This document shows, in pieces, positions 53,190 to 61,002 of a DNA stretch of 64,000 nt (the stretch's first letter is position 1; every line of letters begins with the position of its first letter). This DNA is from Henriciella sp045287255 (GTDB lineage Bacteria > Pseudomonadota > Alphaproteobacteria > Caulobacterales > Hyphomonadaceae). The notes under the pieces were generated by a model. It was not told the origin of the DNA. It did no database searches and worked only from the letters and a program-made list of their open reading frames with translations. The stretch is from NCBI RefSeq assembly GCF_045287255.1, contig NZ_CP137142.1:1860001-1924000 (forward strand). The letters are read 5' to 3'. The translations under genes and the position numbers were made by a program.

Positions 53190-55874
53190 TTAAGCCTCTT
53201 TCAGGGCTGCATGGGCTGCCGCCAGACGCGCAATTGGCACACGATATGGCGAACAGGACACGTAATCGAGTCCAATATTGTGACAGAATATGACCGATGC
53301 TGGGTCACCGCCATGCTCACCGCAAATCCCAAGCTTAATACCATCGCGGGTCGAGCGGCCACGCTCCGCCGCGAGTTTCACCAGCTCACCGACACCGTCC
53401 TGATCAATGGTCACAAACGGGTCTTTCTCGTAAATGCCCTGATGCTCATAGGCGGTCAGAAAACGGCCTGCATCATCGCGGGAAATCCCAAGTGTGGTCT
53501 GGGTCAGATCATTCGTTCCGAAGGAGAAGAATTCCGCCGTATGTGCGATTTCACCAGCCTGTAGCGCTGCGCGGGGTAGCTCAATCATCGTGCCGACAAG
53601 ATAGTCCAACTCCATCCCGGTTTCGGTAAACACAGCTTTCGCAGAACGGTCGACGACATCCTTCAGAATGTCCAATTCCTTGCGCGTACCGACCAGCGGG
53701 ATCATCACTTCAGGCACCGGCTTGGAACCGGTCGCTTTCGCCACTGAGACAGCCGCCTCAAAGATTGCGCGGGCCTGCATGGCGTAAATCTCAGGATAGG
53801 TAATTCCAAGGCGACAACCGCGGTGGCCGAGCATCGGATTGCTCTCATGCAAGGCATCGGCTTGCGCCTTGAGCACTTTAATATCAACGCCGGACGAGGC
53901 CGCCACTTCTTCCATTTCTGCATCGCTGTGCGGCATGAACTCATGCAATGGCGGATCAAGCAGACGGATCGTGCAAGGCAGCTCGCCCATAATGCCAAAG
54001 ATCGCCTCAAAGTCAGAGCGCTGCATCGGCAACAGCTTTTCAAGCGCGGCCTCACGGCCCTTCTTGTCGCCCGCCAGGATCATAGACCGCACGACCGGAA
54101 TACGCTCGGCATCGAAGAACATGTGCTCGGTCCGGCAAAGGCCGATCCCTTCTGCGCCAAACTCTTTGGCCACCGTCACATCGGCTGGCGTTTCCGCATT
54201 GGTGCGCACATTCAGGCGACGAACCTTATCAGCCCATGCCATAAGCAGGCCGAAGTCGCCTGACAGGTCAGGCTGCTGCATATCAACTTCGCCGAACAGG
54301 ACTTGGCCTTCAGCGCCATCAACGGTGATGATCTCACCTTTCTTGATCTCGCGACCGCCAACGCGGAACACGCCAGCTTCGGCATCGATTTGCAGGCTGC
54401 CAGCGCCGCAAACACAAGGCCGCCCCATGCCGCGCGCAACAACCGCTGCGTGAGAGGTCATCCCGCCACGCGCCGTAACAATTGCGCGTGCCGCGTGCAT
54501 ACCGTGAATATCTTCCGGGCTGGTCTCAACCCGAACCAGAATAACAGCCCGGCCCGCTTCGGCCAGATGCGCCGCCTCGTCACTGTCAAACACAACCTGC
54601 CCAACCGCAGCGCCCGGTGAAGCCGGAAGTCCGGTGACAATCACATCGCGCTTTGCATCAGGTTTGATCGTCGGGTGGAGCAACTGATCGAGCTGCCCCG
54701 GCTCCAGACGCAGGATCGCCTCCTGCTCACTGATCAGGCCTTCACGCGCCATCTCAACGGCAATTTTCAGCGCCGCCGCAGCGGTGCGTTTCCCGTTCCG
54801 GGTTTGCAGCATGTAAAGCACGCCGTCTTCCACCGTGAACTCAATATCCTGCATATCGCAATAATGGGCTTCCAGCTTATCAGCGACAGCAACCAATTCC
54901 TGATAAACACGTGGCATCACCTCTTCGAGCGGCGCTTCATCAGACTGCAACTCATCAGCGCGAGCGCGCGAGATTGGCGCGGGTGTACGGATACCCGCCA
55001 CAACATCCTCGCCCTGCGCATTGGTCAGGAACTCACCATAGAACGTGTTCTCACCCGTTGATGGATCACGCGTAAAGGCCACACCTGTCGCGGATGTCTC
55101 GCCCATATTGCCGAACACCATGGACTGTACGTTGACTGCAGTGCCCCACTCCGCCGGAATATCATTCAGCTTGCGATAAAGGATCGCCCGGTCATTCATC
55201 CAGCTGCCAAACACCGCGCCAATCGCGCCCCAGAGCTGTTCCATCGGATCATCCGGGAACGGCTTGCCCAGCTCGCTTTGAACGGCAGCCTTATAGTGGC
55301 CGATAATCTCTTTCCAGTCAGCCGCCATCATATCGGTGTCGAGGTGATAATCTTGGCGCTCTTTATAATCGTCGAGAATGTACTCAAACGTGTCGTGGCC
55401 AAGGCCCATCACAACATTGGAATACATCTGGATGAAACGGCGATAGCTGTCATAGGCAAAGCGTTCGCCGGCCTTTGCCGCCAGCCCCTGCACTGTCGCT
55501 TCGGAGAGGCCAAGGTTCAGAACCGTATCCATCATGCCCGGCATCGACGCGCGCGCGCCCGAGCGCACAGACACCAGCAAAGGATTGGCCGCATCGCCAA
55601 ACGCCTTACCCGTCTTGGTCTCAAGCGCAGAGAGCGCCTCTTTGACCTGCGCCTCAAGGCCATCAGGATATTTACGGTCGAGATCATAGTACGCCGTGCA
55701 GACTTCCGTGGTCAGCGTGAACCCCGGTGGCACAGGCAATCCAAGGCTCGCCATCTCAGCGAGATTCGCGCCCTTCCCGCCCAGCAGGTTCTTCAGCGAG
55801 GCATCACCATCAGAGCCACCACCGCCAAACGAATAGACCCATTTCGTGTCCGCGCGTTGTACAGTATCGGCCAT
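53190..55874 (-). CDS. ppdK: Pyruvate, phosphate dikinase
   Basis: Encodes 894 residues. It converts pyruvate, ATP and phosphate to phosphoenolpyruvate, AMP and pyrophosphate. The ATP-grasp N-terminus (GGKGANLAEMASLGLPVPPGFTLTTEVC) is followed by the phosphohistidine domain (ARGGMTSHAAVVARGMGRPCVCGAG, catalytic His in TSHAA near residue 460) and the TIM-barrel PEP domain (GIGLCRTEHMFF; FGTNDLTQTTLGISRDD; GICGEHGGDPASV). Length is usual for bacteria. It lies 123 bp downstream of glyS in a common alphaproteobacterial order. Its ribosome site is GGAGGAAA. Confidence 0.97.
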   Translation of the reverse strand: MADTVQRADTKWVYSFGGGGSDGDASLKNLLGGKGANLAEMASLGLPVPPGFTLTTEVCTAYYDLDRKYPDGLEAQVKEALSALETKTGKAFGDAANPLLVSVRSGARASMPGMMDTVLNLGLSEATVQGLAAKAGERFAYDSYRRFIQMYSNVVMGLGHDTFEYILDDYKERQDYHLDTDMMAADWKEIIGHYKAAVQSELGKPFPDDPMEQLWGAIGAVFGSWMNDRAILYRKLNDIPAEWGTAVNVQSMVFGNMGETSATGVAFTRDPSTGENTFYGEFLTNAQGEDVVAGIRTPAPISRARADELQSDEAPLEEVMPRVYQELVAVADKLEAHYCDMQDIEFTVEDGVLYMLQTRNGKRTAAAALKIAVEMAREGLISEQEAILRLEPGQLDQLLHPTIKPDAKRDVIVTGLPASPGAAVGQVVFDSDEAAHLAEAGRAVILVRVETSPEDIHGMHAARAIVTARGGMTSHAAVVARGMGRPCVCGAGSLQIDAEAGVFRVGGREIKKGEIITVDGAEGQVLFGEVDMQQPDLSGDFGLLMAWADKVRRLNVRTNAETPADVTVAKEFGAEGIGLCRTEHMFFDAERIPVVRSMILAGDKKGREAALEKLLPMQRSDFEAIFGIMGELPCTIRLLDPPLHEFMPHSDAEMEEVAASSGVDIKVLKAQADALHESNPMLGHRGCRLGITYPEIYAMQARAIFEAAVSVAKATGSKPVPEVMIPLVGTRKELDILKDVVDRSAKAVFTETGMELDYLVGTMIELPRAALQAGEIAHTAEFFSFGTNDLTQTTLGISRDDAGRFLTAYEHQGIYEKDPFVTIDQDGVGELVKLAAERGRSTRDGIKLGICGEHGGDPASVIFCHNIGLDYVSCSPYRVPIARLAAAHAALKEA

Positions 55875-55892
55875 GTCGTGTTTCCTCCGACT

Positions 55893-55974
55893 CTATGAAA
55901 CGCTGCAAACCGTCACGTTTGCGACATAGAATCAAGAGGGCATTTCGCATGACAGCGCGGTCACGCTGTTTTTT
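55893..55974 (+). ncRNA. Candidate small RNA or leader: hairpin plus plus-strand terminator
   Basis: Two structures fill the spacer between ppdK and glyS. The first is a hairpin at 55893-55929 (outer CTATG/CATAG, inner GCAAAC/GTTTGC around CGTCAC). The second is ACAGCG-CGGTCA-CGCTGT (55952-55969) followed by six T on the plus strand. No plus-strand gene ends here, so the terminator either ends an unannotated short plus-strand RNA or belongs to nothing. On the minus strand the first hairpin is in the ppdK 5' leader, close to its ribosome site. Which one is real cannot be told by eye. Confidence 0.35.
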
Positions 55975-55997
55975 ATGCTGCGGCGCAATAAATCGGC

Positions 55998-58328
55998 CTA
56001 TCCAGAGACCTTGCTAAAGTCCGCAACCGTACTAATTGCGGCCCGCATCTGGTTAAGCAGGTTCAGGCGATTCTCCCGAATTTTCGGATCATCAGCATTG
56101 ACCATGACGCTGCCCTCGCCATCGAAGAAGGCATCCACTGGACCACGCAGCGACGCAAGCGCTGACATCGCGGCGGCGAAATCCTCAGCCTCAATCGCGG
56201 TTTTGGCGGCGGTGGTCGCCTGCCCCATCGCGGCATAGAGCGCTTTTTCAGCCTCAGCCTCAAACAGGGCGGTATCAACATCGCCATCAAAGGCGCGCTT
56301 ATCCTTCTTCTCTTCCGCTTTCAGGATATTCGCGGCACGCTTATATCCCGCCAACAGGTTCGCACCATCCTCGGTCTCAAGGAAAGCGCCTAACGCCTCA
56401 ACCCGGCGCGTAATCAGGACAAGATCATCCTCACCCAGCGCAAACACAGCATCGATCAGATCATGCCGCTGCCCCTGATCGCGAAGGTACTGCTTCAGGC
56501 GGTCTGCGAAGAAAGAGAGGAGGTCATCTGTTTTAACGGACGCCTCTTTTGCAATCGAAGTTAGCTGCTCAGAAGTAAGTCTGAACTCCTCCGAACAGAT
56601 TTCCTCGTAATGCTTCCAATCCTCATCAAAAGACGCATCATCCTGATCAAGATCGAGGCGCAAAGCCATTTTGATCTCTATTGCTCTGACTTCGAATGCT
56701 TTTGAACGCTCAAACTTTTGCTCTGTAAGATAAATTAGCGCTGCAACCATCTCCCCGAAAATGTTCGAACGCAAAGGAAGGTATGCACCATTCTCAAGAA
56801 GTATGCGCACCACACCCAGCGCCGCGCGGCGCAACGCAAACGGATCCTTACTCCCGGTCGGTTTCTCATCAATCGCCCAGAAGCCGACCAGCGTATCGAG
56901 CTTATCGGCCAGCGCGACGGCGATCCCTACCGGATCAGTTGGCACGGCATCGCTTGGCCCTTGAGGTTTATAGTGATCGCGGATGGCATCGGCGACAGTA
57001 ATCGCGGCCTCGGCGGAATATGGGCGCGCCGCGGCGAGCTTTTCATCGGCCACCTTGCTTGGGTTCAACGGGTCAAGCCCAGCTTCAGCCAGCGCATAAT
57101 AGCGCCCCATCACCCCCTGCAATTCCGGGAACTCATAGACCATTTCAGACGTCAGATCGGCCTTGGCAAGCTTTGCCGCCACACCGGCCAGATCAGGGTC
57201 CGCACCAACCTTCGGCGCCAGCTCCCGCGCCAGCGCATGCACTCGCTCTGTCTTGTCGAGCAGGCTGCCCAACTCTTCCTTGAACGTGATCGCGCCGAGC
57301 TTCGGAATAAACGCGCCGAGCTTCTTCGAGCGATCATTATCCCAGAAGAAGCGCCCATCATCGAGGCGCGCCGACAGGACCTTCCGGTTCCCCTTGGCAA
57401 TCGCCGTCCCGCCATCGGTTGCGGCAATATTCGCCACGACAACAAAGTTCGGCGCCAGCTCGCCAGTCTTCGGGTCCCGCACGGCAAAGTACTTCTGGTG
57501 GGTCCGCATGGAAAGCTGGATGACCTCTGGCGGCAGGGTCAGGAAAGACGGGTCCATCTCGCCCAGTACGACGCTCGGCCATTCGGCGAGGCCAACCACT
57601 TCTTCCAGCAGGCCCTTATCCTCGACCAGTTCCAGACCCGCCGCAGCGCAGACCGCCTTGGCCTCGGTCTCAATCTTTTCCCGCCGGGCCTCGCGCGTCA
57701 GCATGACATGGCCGTCACCAGACAGCGCCGCCTCATATTCGGCGGCATTGGTCACCGTATATGGCCCGCGCCCATGCACGCGGTGACCTTCGGTGACATT
57801 ACCGCTCTGATGGCCATCAATCTCAAACGGCACCACCGCGCCATCAAACACACAGACAATGCCTTGAATCGGGCGCACCCAGCGCAACTCCCCGCGCCCG
57901 GTCCGCATCGATTTTGGCCAGTGGAAATTGCGAATAATGCCCGGCACCAGATCGGCGACAATATCGCTCGTATCCCGGCCTACAATCTTCTTCACAGCAA
58001 CATAGAAGTCGCCCTTTTTCGGGTCGCTGCGGATTTCAGCCTGCGAAATATCAGACAGCCCGGCCCCGCGCAGGAAGCCCGCCACCGCCTGCTCCGGCGC
58101 ACCGACTTTCGGGCCTTTGCGCTCTTCCTCAACATCGGCGGAGCGTTTCGGCAGCCCCTCAATCACCACGGCCAGTCGCCGCGGCCCGGACATGGAGCGA
58201 CTGCACGACATGTCCAGCCCCGCCTCTTTCAGGCCCTTCTCAACCGCGCCCAGCAAATCGGCCTCAGCCTTGGCCTGCATCCGCGCCGGGATTTCTTCAG
58301 AGAATATTTCAAGGAGGAGTTCAGACAT
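55998..58328 (-). CDS. glyS: Glycyl-tRNA synthetase beta subunit
   Basis: Encodes 776 residues. It forms alpha2beta2 with GlyQ to charge tRNA-Gly. It starts MSELLLEIFSEEIPARMQ, then GPRRLAVVIEGLP and LRWVRPIQGIVCVFDG near residue 145, with the tRNA-binding DALR-like domain at the C-terminus (LYAAMGQATTAAKTAIEAEDF). Length is larger than E. coli (689), as in other alphaproteobacteria, with an extra helical segment around residues 560-600. The long antisense reading frame here is a shadow. It is downstream of glyQ with a cupin gene in between. Confidence 0.95.
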   Translation of the reverse strand: MSELLLEIFSEEIPARMQAKAEADLLGAVEKGLKEAGLDMSCSRSMSGPRRLAVVIEGLPKRSADVEEERKGPKVGAPEQAVAGFLRGAGLSDISQAEIRSDPKKGDFYVAVKKIVGRDTSDIVADLVPGIIRNFHWPKSMRTGRGELRWVRPIQGIVCVFDGAVVPFEIDGHQSGNVTEGHRVHGRGPYTVTNAAEYEAALSGDGHVMLTREARREKIETEAKAVCAAAGLELVEDKGLLEEVVGLAEWPSVVLGEMDPSFLTLPPEVIQLSMRTHQKYFAVRDPKTGELAPNFVVVANIAATDGGTAIAKGNRKVLSARLDDGRFFWDNDRSKKLGAFIPKLGAITFKEELGSLLDKTERVHALARELAPKVGADPDLAGVAAKLAKADLTSEMVYEFPELQGVMGRYYALAEAGLDPLNPSKVADEKLAAARPYSAEAAITVADAIRDHYKPQGPSDAVPTDPVGIAVALADKLDTLVGFWAIDEKPTGSKDPFALRRAALGVVRILLENGAYLPLRSNIFGEMVAALIYLTEQKFERSKAFEVRAIEIKMALRLDLDQDDASFDEDWKHYEEICSEEFRLTSEQLTSIAKEASVKTDDLLSFFADRLKQYLRDQGQRHDLIDAVFALGEDDLVLITRRVEALGAFLETEDGANLLAGYKRAANILKAEEKKDKRAFDGDVDTALFEAEAEKALYAAMGQATTAAKTAIEAEDFAAAMSALASLRGPVDAFFDGEGSVMVNADDPKIRENRLNLLNQMRAAISTVADFSKVSG

Positions 58329-58370
58329 ATCTATCGGTCAATCTCTATGGGTGCCTATGCACCGTATTTC

Positions 58371-58736
58371 TTAAATTCGATCCAGCTCGGTGATGGTCAG
58401 CTTTGAGTCTGGATTATCACCTGTGTTTACCGTGGTTGCTGGCTCCAGCAGCAGGACATGGCATTCCTCGCCCACAGCGCCGGGGCGATGCTCCACGCCG
58501 CGTGGGACGATGATGAACTCACCCTCGCCAACAATCTCTTCGCGATCGCGGAACGCCATCCGCATCTGCCCTTTAATGACAAGGAACAGCTCGTCTTCAT
58601 GCTCATGGGCGTGCCAGTCAAAATCCCCGCGAAATTTGGCGAGTTTGACGTGCATGTCATTCACTTGGCCGGCAATTTTCGGCGTCCAGGCTTCTGAGAA
58701 TAGAGCAAATTTATCGGCGAGATTGACTTTGGTCAT
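58371..58736 (-). CDS. Cupin domain protein between glyQ and glyS
   Basis: Encodes 121 residues from the ATG at 58736, which overlaps the glyQ stop by four bases. The cupin metal box is WHAHEHEDELFLVIKGQ (His-x-His-x3-Glu), the second box PRGVEHRPGA. Metal binding is thus likely. Cupins of this size include sugar isomerases, dioxygenases and many small-molecule binding proteins; substrate is unknown. Being co-translated with glyQ and ahead of glyS, it is tied to glycine-tRNA synthetase expression. A functional link is not evident. Confidence 0.87.
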   Translation of the reverse strand: MTKVNLADKFALFSEAWTPKIAGQVNDMHVKLAKFRGDFDWHAHEHEDELFLVIKGQMRMAFRDREEIVGEGEFIIVPRGVEHRPGAVGEECHVLLLEPATTVNTGDNPDSKLTITELDRI

Positions 58737-59635
58737 GCGTTCGCCCGTTCCGCTTCCTGGATCGCCCACTGCTCAGCCGCCCCGCGCGCCAGATCGCGGA
58801 CGCGGGCAATATAGGCCTGTCGCTCAGTCGGGCTGATCGCCCCGCGCGCATCGATCAGGTTAAACGTATGGCTGGCTTTCAGCGCATAGTCATAGGCAGG
58901 CAGCGGCTTGCCCGCTTCGCGCAGGGCATTTGACTGGCGCTCACAATCAGTAAACCAGCGCAGCAGCATCTCAACATCGGAATGTTCGAAATTGAACGCT
59001 GATTGCTGGACTTCATTCTCGTGGAACACATCACCGTAAGAGAGCGGTACATCGCCTGCCGGATCGTTAAACGGCAGGTCGTAAACATTGTCGACACCAA
59101 ACACATACATGGCGAGGCGTTCCAGACCGTAAGTCAGCTCACCCGAAACCGGGAACACGTCGAGACCGCCAACCTGTTGGAAATAGGTATACTGGCTGAC
59201 CTCCATCCCGTCGCACCAGACCTCCCAGCCAAGGCCCCACGCCCCGACCGTCGGGTTCTCCCAGTCATCCTCGACAAATCGGATGTCATGGACAGCCGGG
59301 TCAATACCAATCTCGTACAGGGAGTTCAGGTAGAGGTCCTGTAAGTTTGCCGGGTTCGGCTTCAGGATAACCTGATACTGATAGTAATGGCCAAGCCGCA
59401 TCGGGTTCTCACCATAGCGCGCATCGGCTGGCCGGCGCGACGGCTGCACATAGGCCGCGCGCCAGTCCTTCGGCCCTAATGCGCGCAGCACCGTCGCTGG
59501 GTGCAAAGTCCCCGCCCCAACTTCCATGTCATAAGGCTGCAGGATCGCACAACCTTGCGCGCTCCAATAGCTTTGCAAGCGCAGGATCAAGTCCTGAAAC
59601 GATTTGGGTTTTTCTTTCGCTTGTGGCGCAGTCAT
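58733..59635 (-). CDS. glyQ: Glycyl-tRNA synthetase alpha subunit
   Basis: Encodes 300 residues with the class II aminoacylation core: SFQDLILRLQSYWSAQGCAILQPYDMEVGAGTLHPATVLRALGP, ENPMRLGHYYQYQVILKPNP, GWEVWCDGMEVSQYTYFQQ and TYGLERLAMYVFG. Broken into parts here only for length. It is the normal length. It heads the glyQ-cupin-glyS unit and is divergent from the O-antigen-ligase-like gene, sharing 77 bp of promoter space. Confidence 0.97.
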   Translation of the reverse strand: MTAPQAKEKPKSFQDLILRLQSYWSAQGCAILQPYDMEVGAGTLHPATVLRALGPKDWRAAYVQPSRRPADARYGENPMRLGHYYQYQVILKPNPANLQDLYLNSLYEIGIDPAVHDIRFVEDDWENPTVGAWGLGWEVWCDGMEVSQYTYFQQVGGLDVFPVSGELTYGLERLAMYVFGVDNVYDLPFNDPAGDVPLSYGDVFHENEVQQSAFNFEHSDVEMLLRWFTDCERQSNALREAGKPLPAYDYALKASHTFNLIDARGAISPTERQAYIARVRDLARGAAEQWAIQEAERANA

Positions 59636-59712
59636 GGCGGCATTATCCGGCAGCTAGAATTCAACAGCTACCGCCTACCCCCGCCCGCACTTTTGCGCAA
59701 CCGAAGAGACTG

Positions 59713-61002
59713 ATGTCGGCGACGACTTGCTTTCGGCATGATCCCTGCACGAAATACTCCATGCGCTGCGCCACACTCCTTGCTGCCCTTGTTTTCTTCG
59801 TTCTGTCAGGACCGATGGAATCGCTGGTGGCGCGTCATATCTCCGCGGATCTACAATACCGACTGACCATCCTGTTTTCATTTCTGATGGGAACCGGGCT
59901 CACAGCCTATGCGGCAAAACAGGTCCCGGACCGACTTTGGATGGCCCTGCAAGCAGCCTGGCCTTTACTGGCATTCTCGGCGCTGGCAATCATCAGCACC
60001 GCCTGGTCAATCATGCCTCAATCCACAATCCTATCTTCCCTTGCTCTAACCTTCTTCACGCTGGCCGCGATCGCAGCATGTGCCCTGTGCGATTGGACAG
60101 CGATGCTTAAAGGGATAGCCTTCGCCTGTTTTGTTCTCGGCATCCTGTCGCTAATCCTGATCCCATTTGGTGGTCTGATGACAGAATTGCATGAAGGCGC
60201 CTTGCGCGGACCGTTCGGAGAAAAAAACCGCGCCGGCATGGTCTATGCGATTGGCGCCATTGCAAGTGGCGGCGTTGCCTTTACCACCCGGCGCATTCGC
60301 TGGTTGGTGCCGATCCCCTTCTTTATCATCCTGCTTTTCCTGAGCCAGTCGGGCACTTCGACCATTGCTTGCATAATCGGTCTTGGCGCTTTGGCTTATG
60401 GCGAAATCCTGCGCGGAAAGCCGGCCCGTCTGGTGCTTGGCTCATGGCTTGGCGCAATCGCGGCAATTGGCATTTTCACACTGGTCACCCTAAACGCTGA
60501 AACCATTCTCGATATGGTTGGCGAGGATGCGACTTTCACAGGTCGTGATCGAATCTGGCCAGCGGTTCTACTCCGGATACAGGAGAGCCCGATACTCGGG
60601 TATGGTTACGACACCTATTGGCGAGAGGGTAATCTGGACTTGGAATGGCTTTGGTATGAAGTCGGCTTTGAGGTCTACAACGCCCATAATGGTTGGCTGG
60701 AAACGATGCTCGCTGTTGGAATTCCTGGGGTGGCACTGTTAGGGTGGCTCGTTGTACGCACCGGTTTTGCAGGCCTGACAGGCCTTTATCAGAGCAACGA
60801 TCCACGCCGGATGGCGATCCCGATGATTGCCTTGATCATGATGATGAGCGTTACTGAAAGCGCCATTGGGGGCCCCGAGGGACCGAGCTGGTTGCTCCTG
60901 CTCCTGATCACGACCAAAGCCGCTATGGGAGAGGAAAAGCCAGCCCGCGTCCCCCTACCCAGCGGCAATCAACGTCGTTTTCGCACGCGGCAACGCACCT
61001 GA
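59713..61002 (+). CDS. O-antigen ligase/Wzy-like polysaccharide polymerase
   Basis: Encodes 429 residues from the ATG at 59713 (ATG at 59761 is an alternative, as the first 16 residues are polar). About 10-11 membrane segments. The family stretch RGPFGEKNRAGMVYAIGAIA near residue 175 and the large periplasmic loop GRDRIWPAVLLRIQESPILGYGYDTYW near residue 290, with YNAHNGWLETMLAVGIPG, match the Wzy_C/O-antigen ligase family (ExoQ-type). It would polymerise or transfer surface polysaccharide. Its stop is 48 bp inside the convergent oxidoreductase gene. Confidence 0.85.
   Translation: MSATTCFRHDPCTKYSMRCATLLAALVFFVLSGPMESLVARHISADLQYRLTILFSFLMGTGLTAYAAKQVPDRLWMALQAAWPLLAFSALAIISTAWSIMPQSTILSSLALTFFTLAAIAACALCDWTAMLKGIAFACFVLGILSLILIPFGGLMTELHEGALRGPFGEKNRAGMVYAIGAIASGGVAFTTRRIRWLVPIPFFIILLFLSQSGTSTIACIIGLGALAYGEILRGKPARLVLGSWLGAIAAIGIFTLVTLNAETILDMVGEDATFTGRDRIWPAVLLRIQESPILGYGYDTYWREGNLDLEWLWYEVGFEVYNAHNGWLETMLAVGIPGVALLGWLVVRTGFAGLTGLYQSNDPRRMAIPMIALIMMMSVTESAIGGPEGPSWLLLLLITTKAAMGEEKPARVPLPSGNQRRFRTRQRT

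Noticed and set aside
56961..58406. Plus-strand open frame of 481 codons
   Set aside because: It lies wholly antisense to glyS, which has clear family motifs; the composition (rich in Arg, His, Gln) is typical of the reverse strand of a GC-rich gene.
59479..59712. N-terminal extension of the O-antigen-ligase-like gene
   Set aside because: It would overlap glyQ on the other strand by about 157 bp and has no membrane or family features; start moved to 59713.
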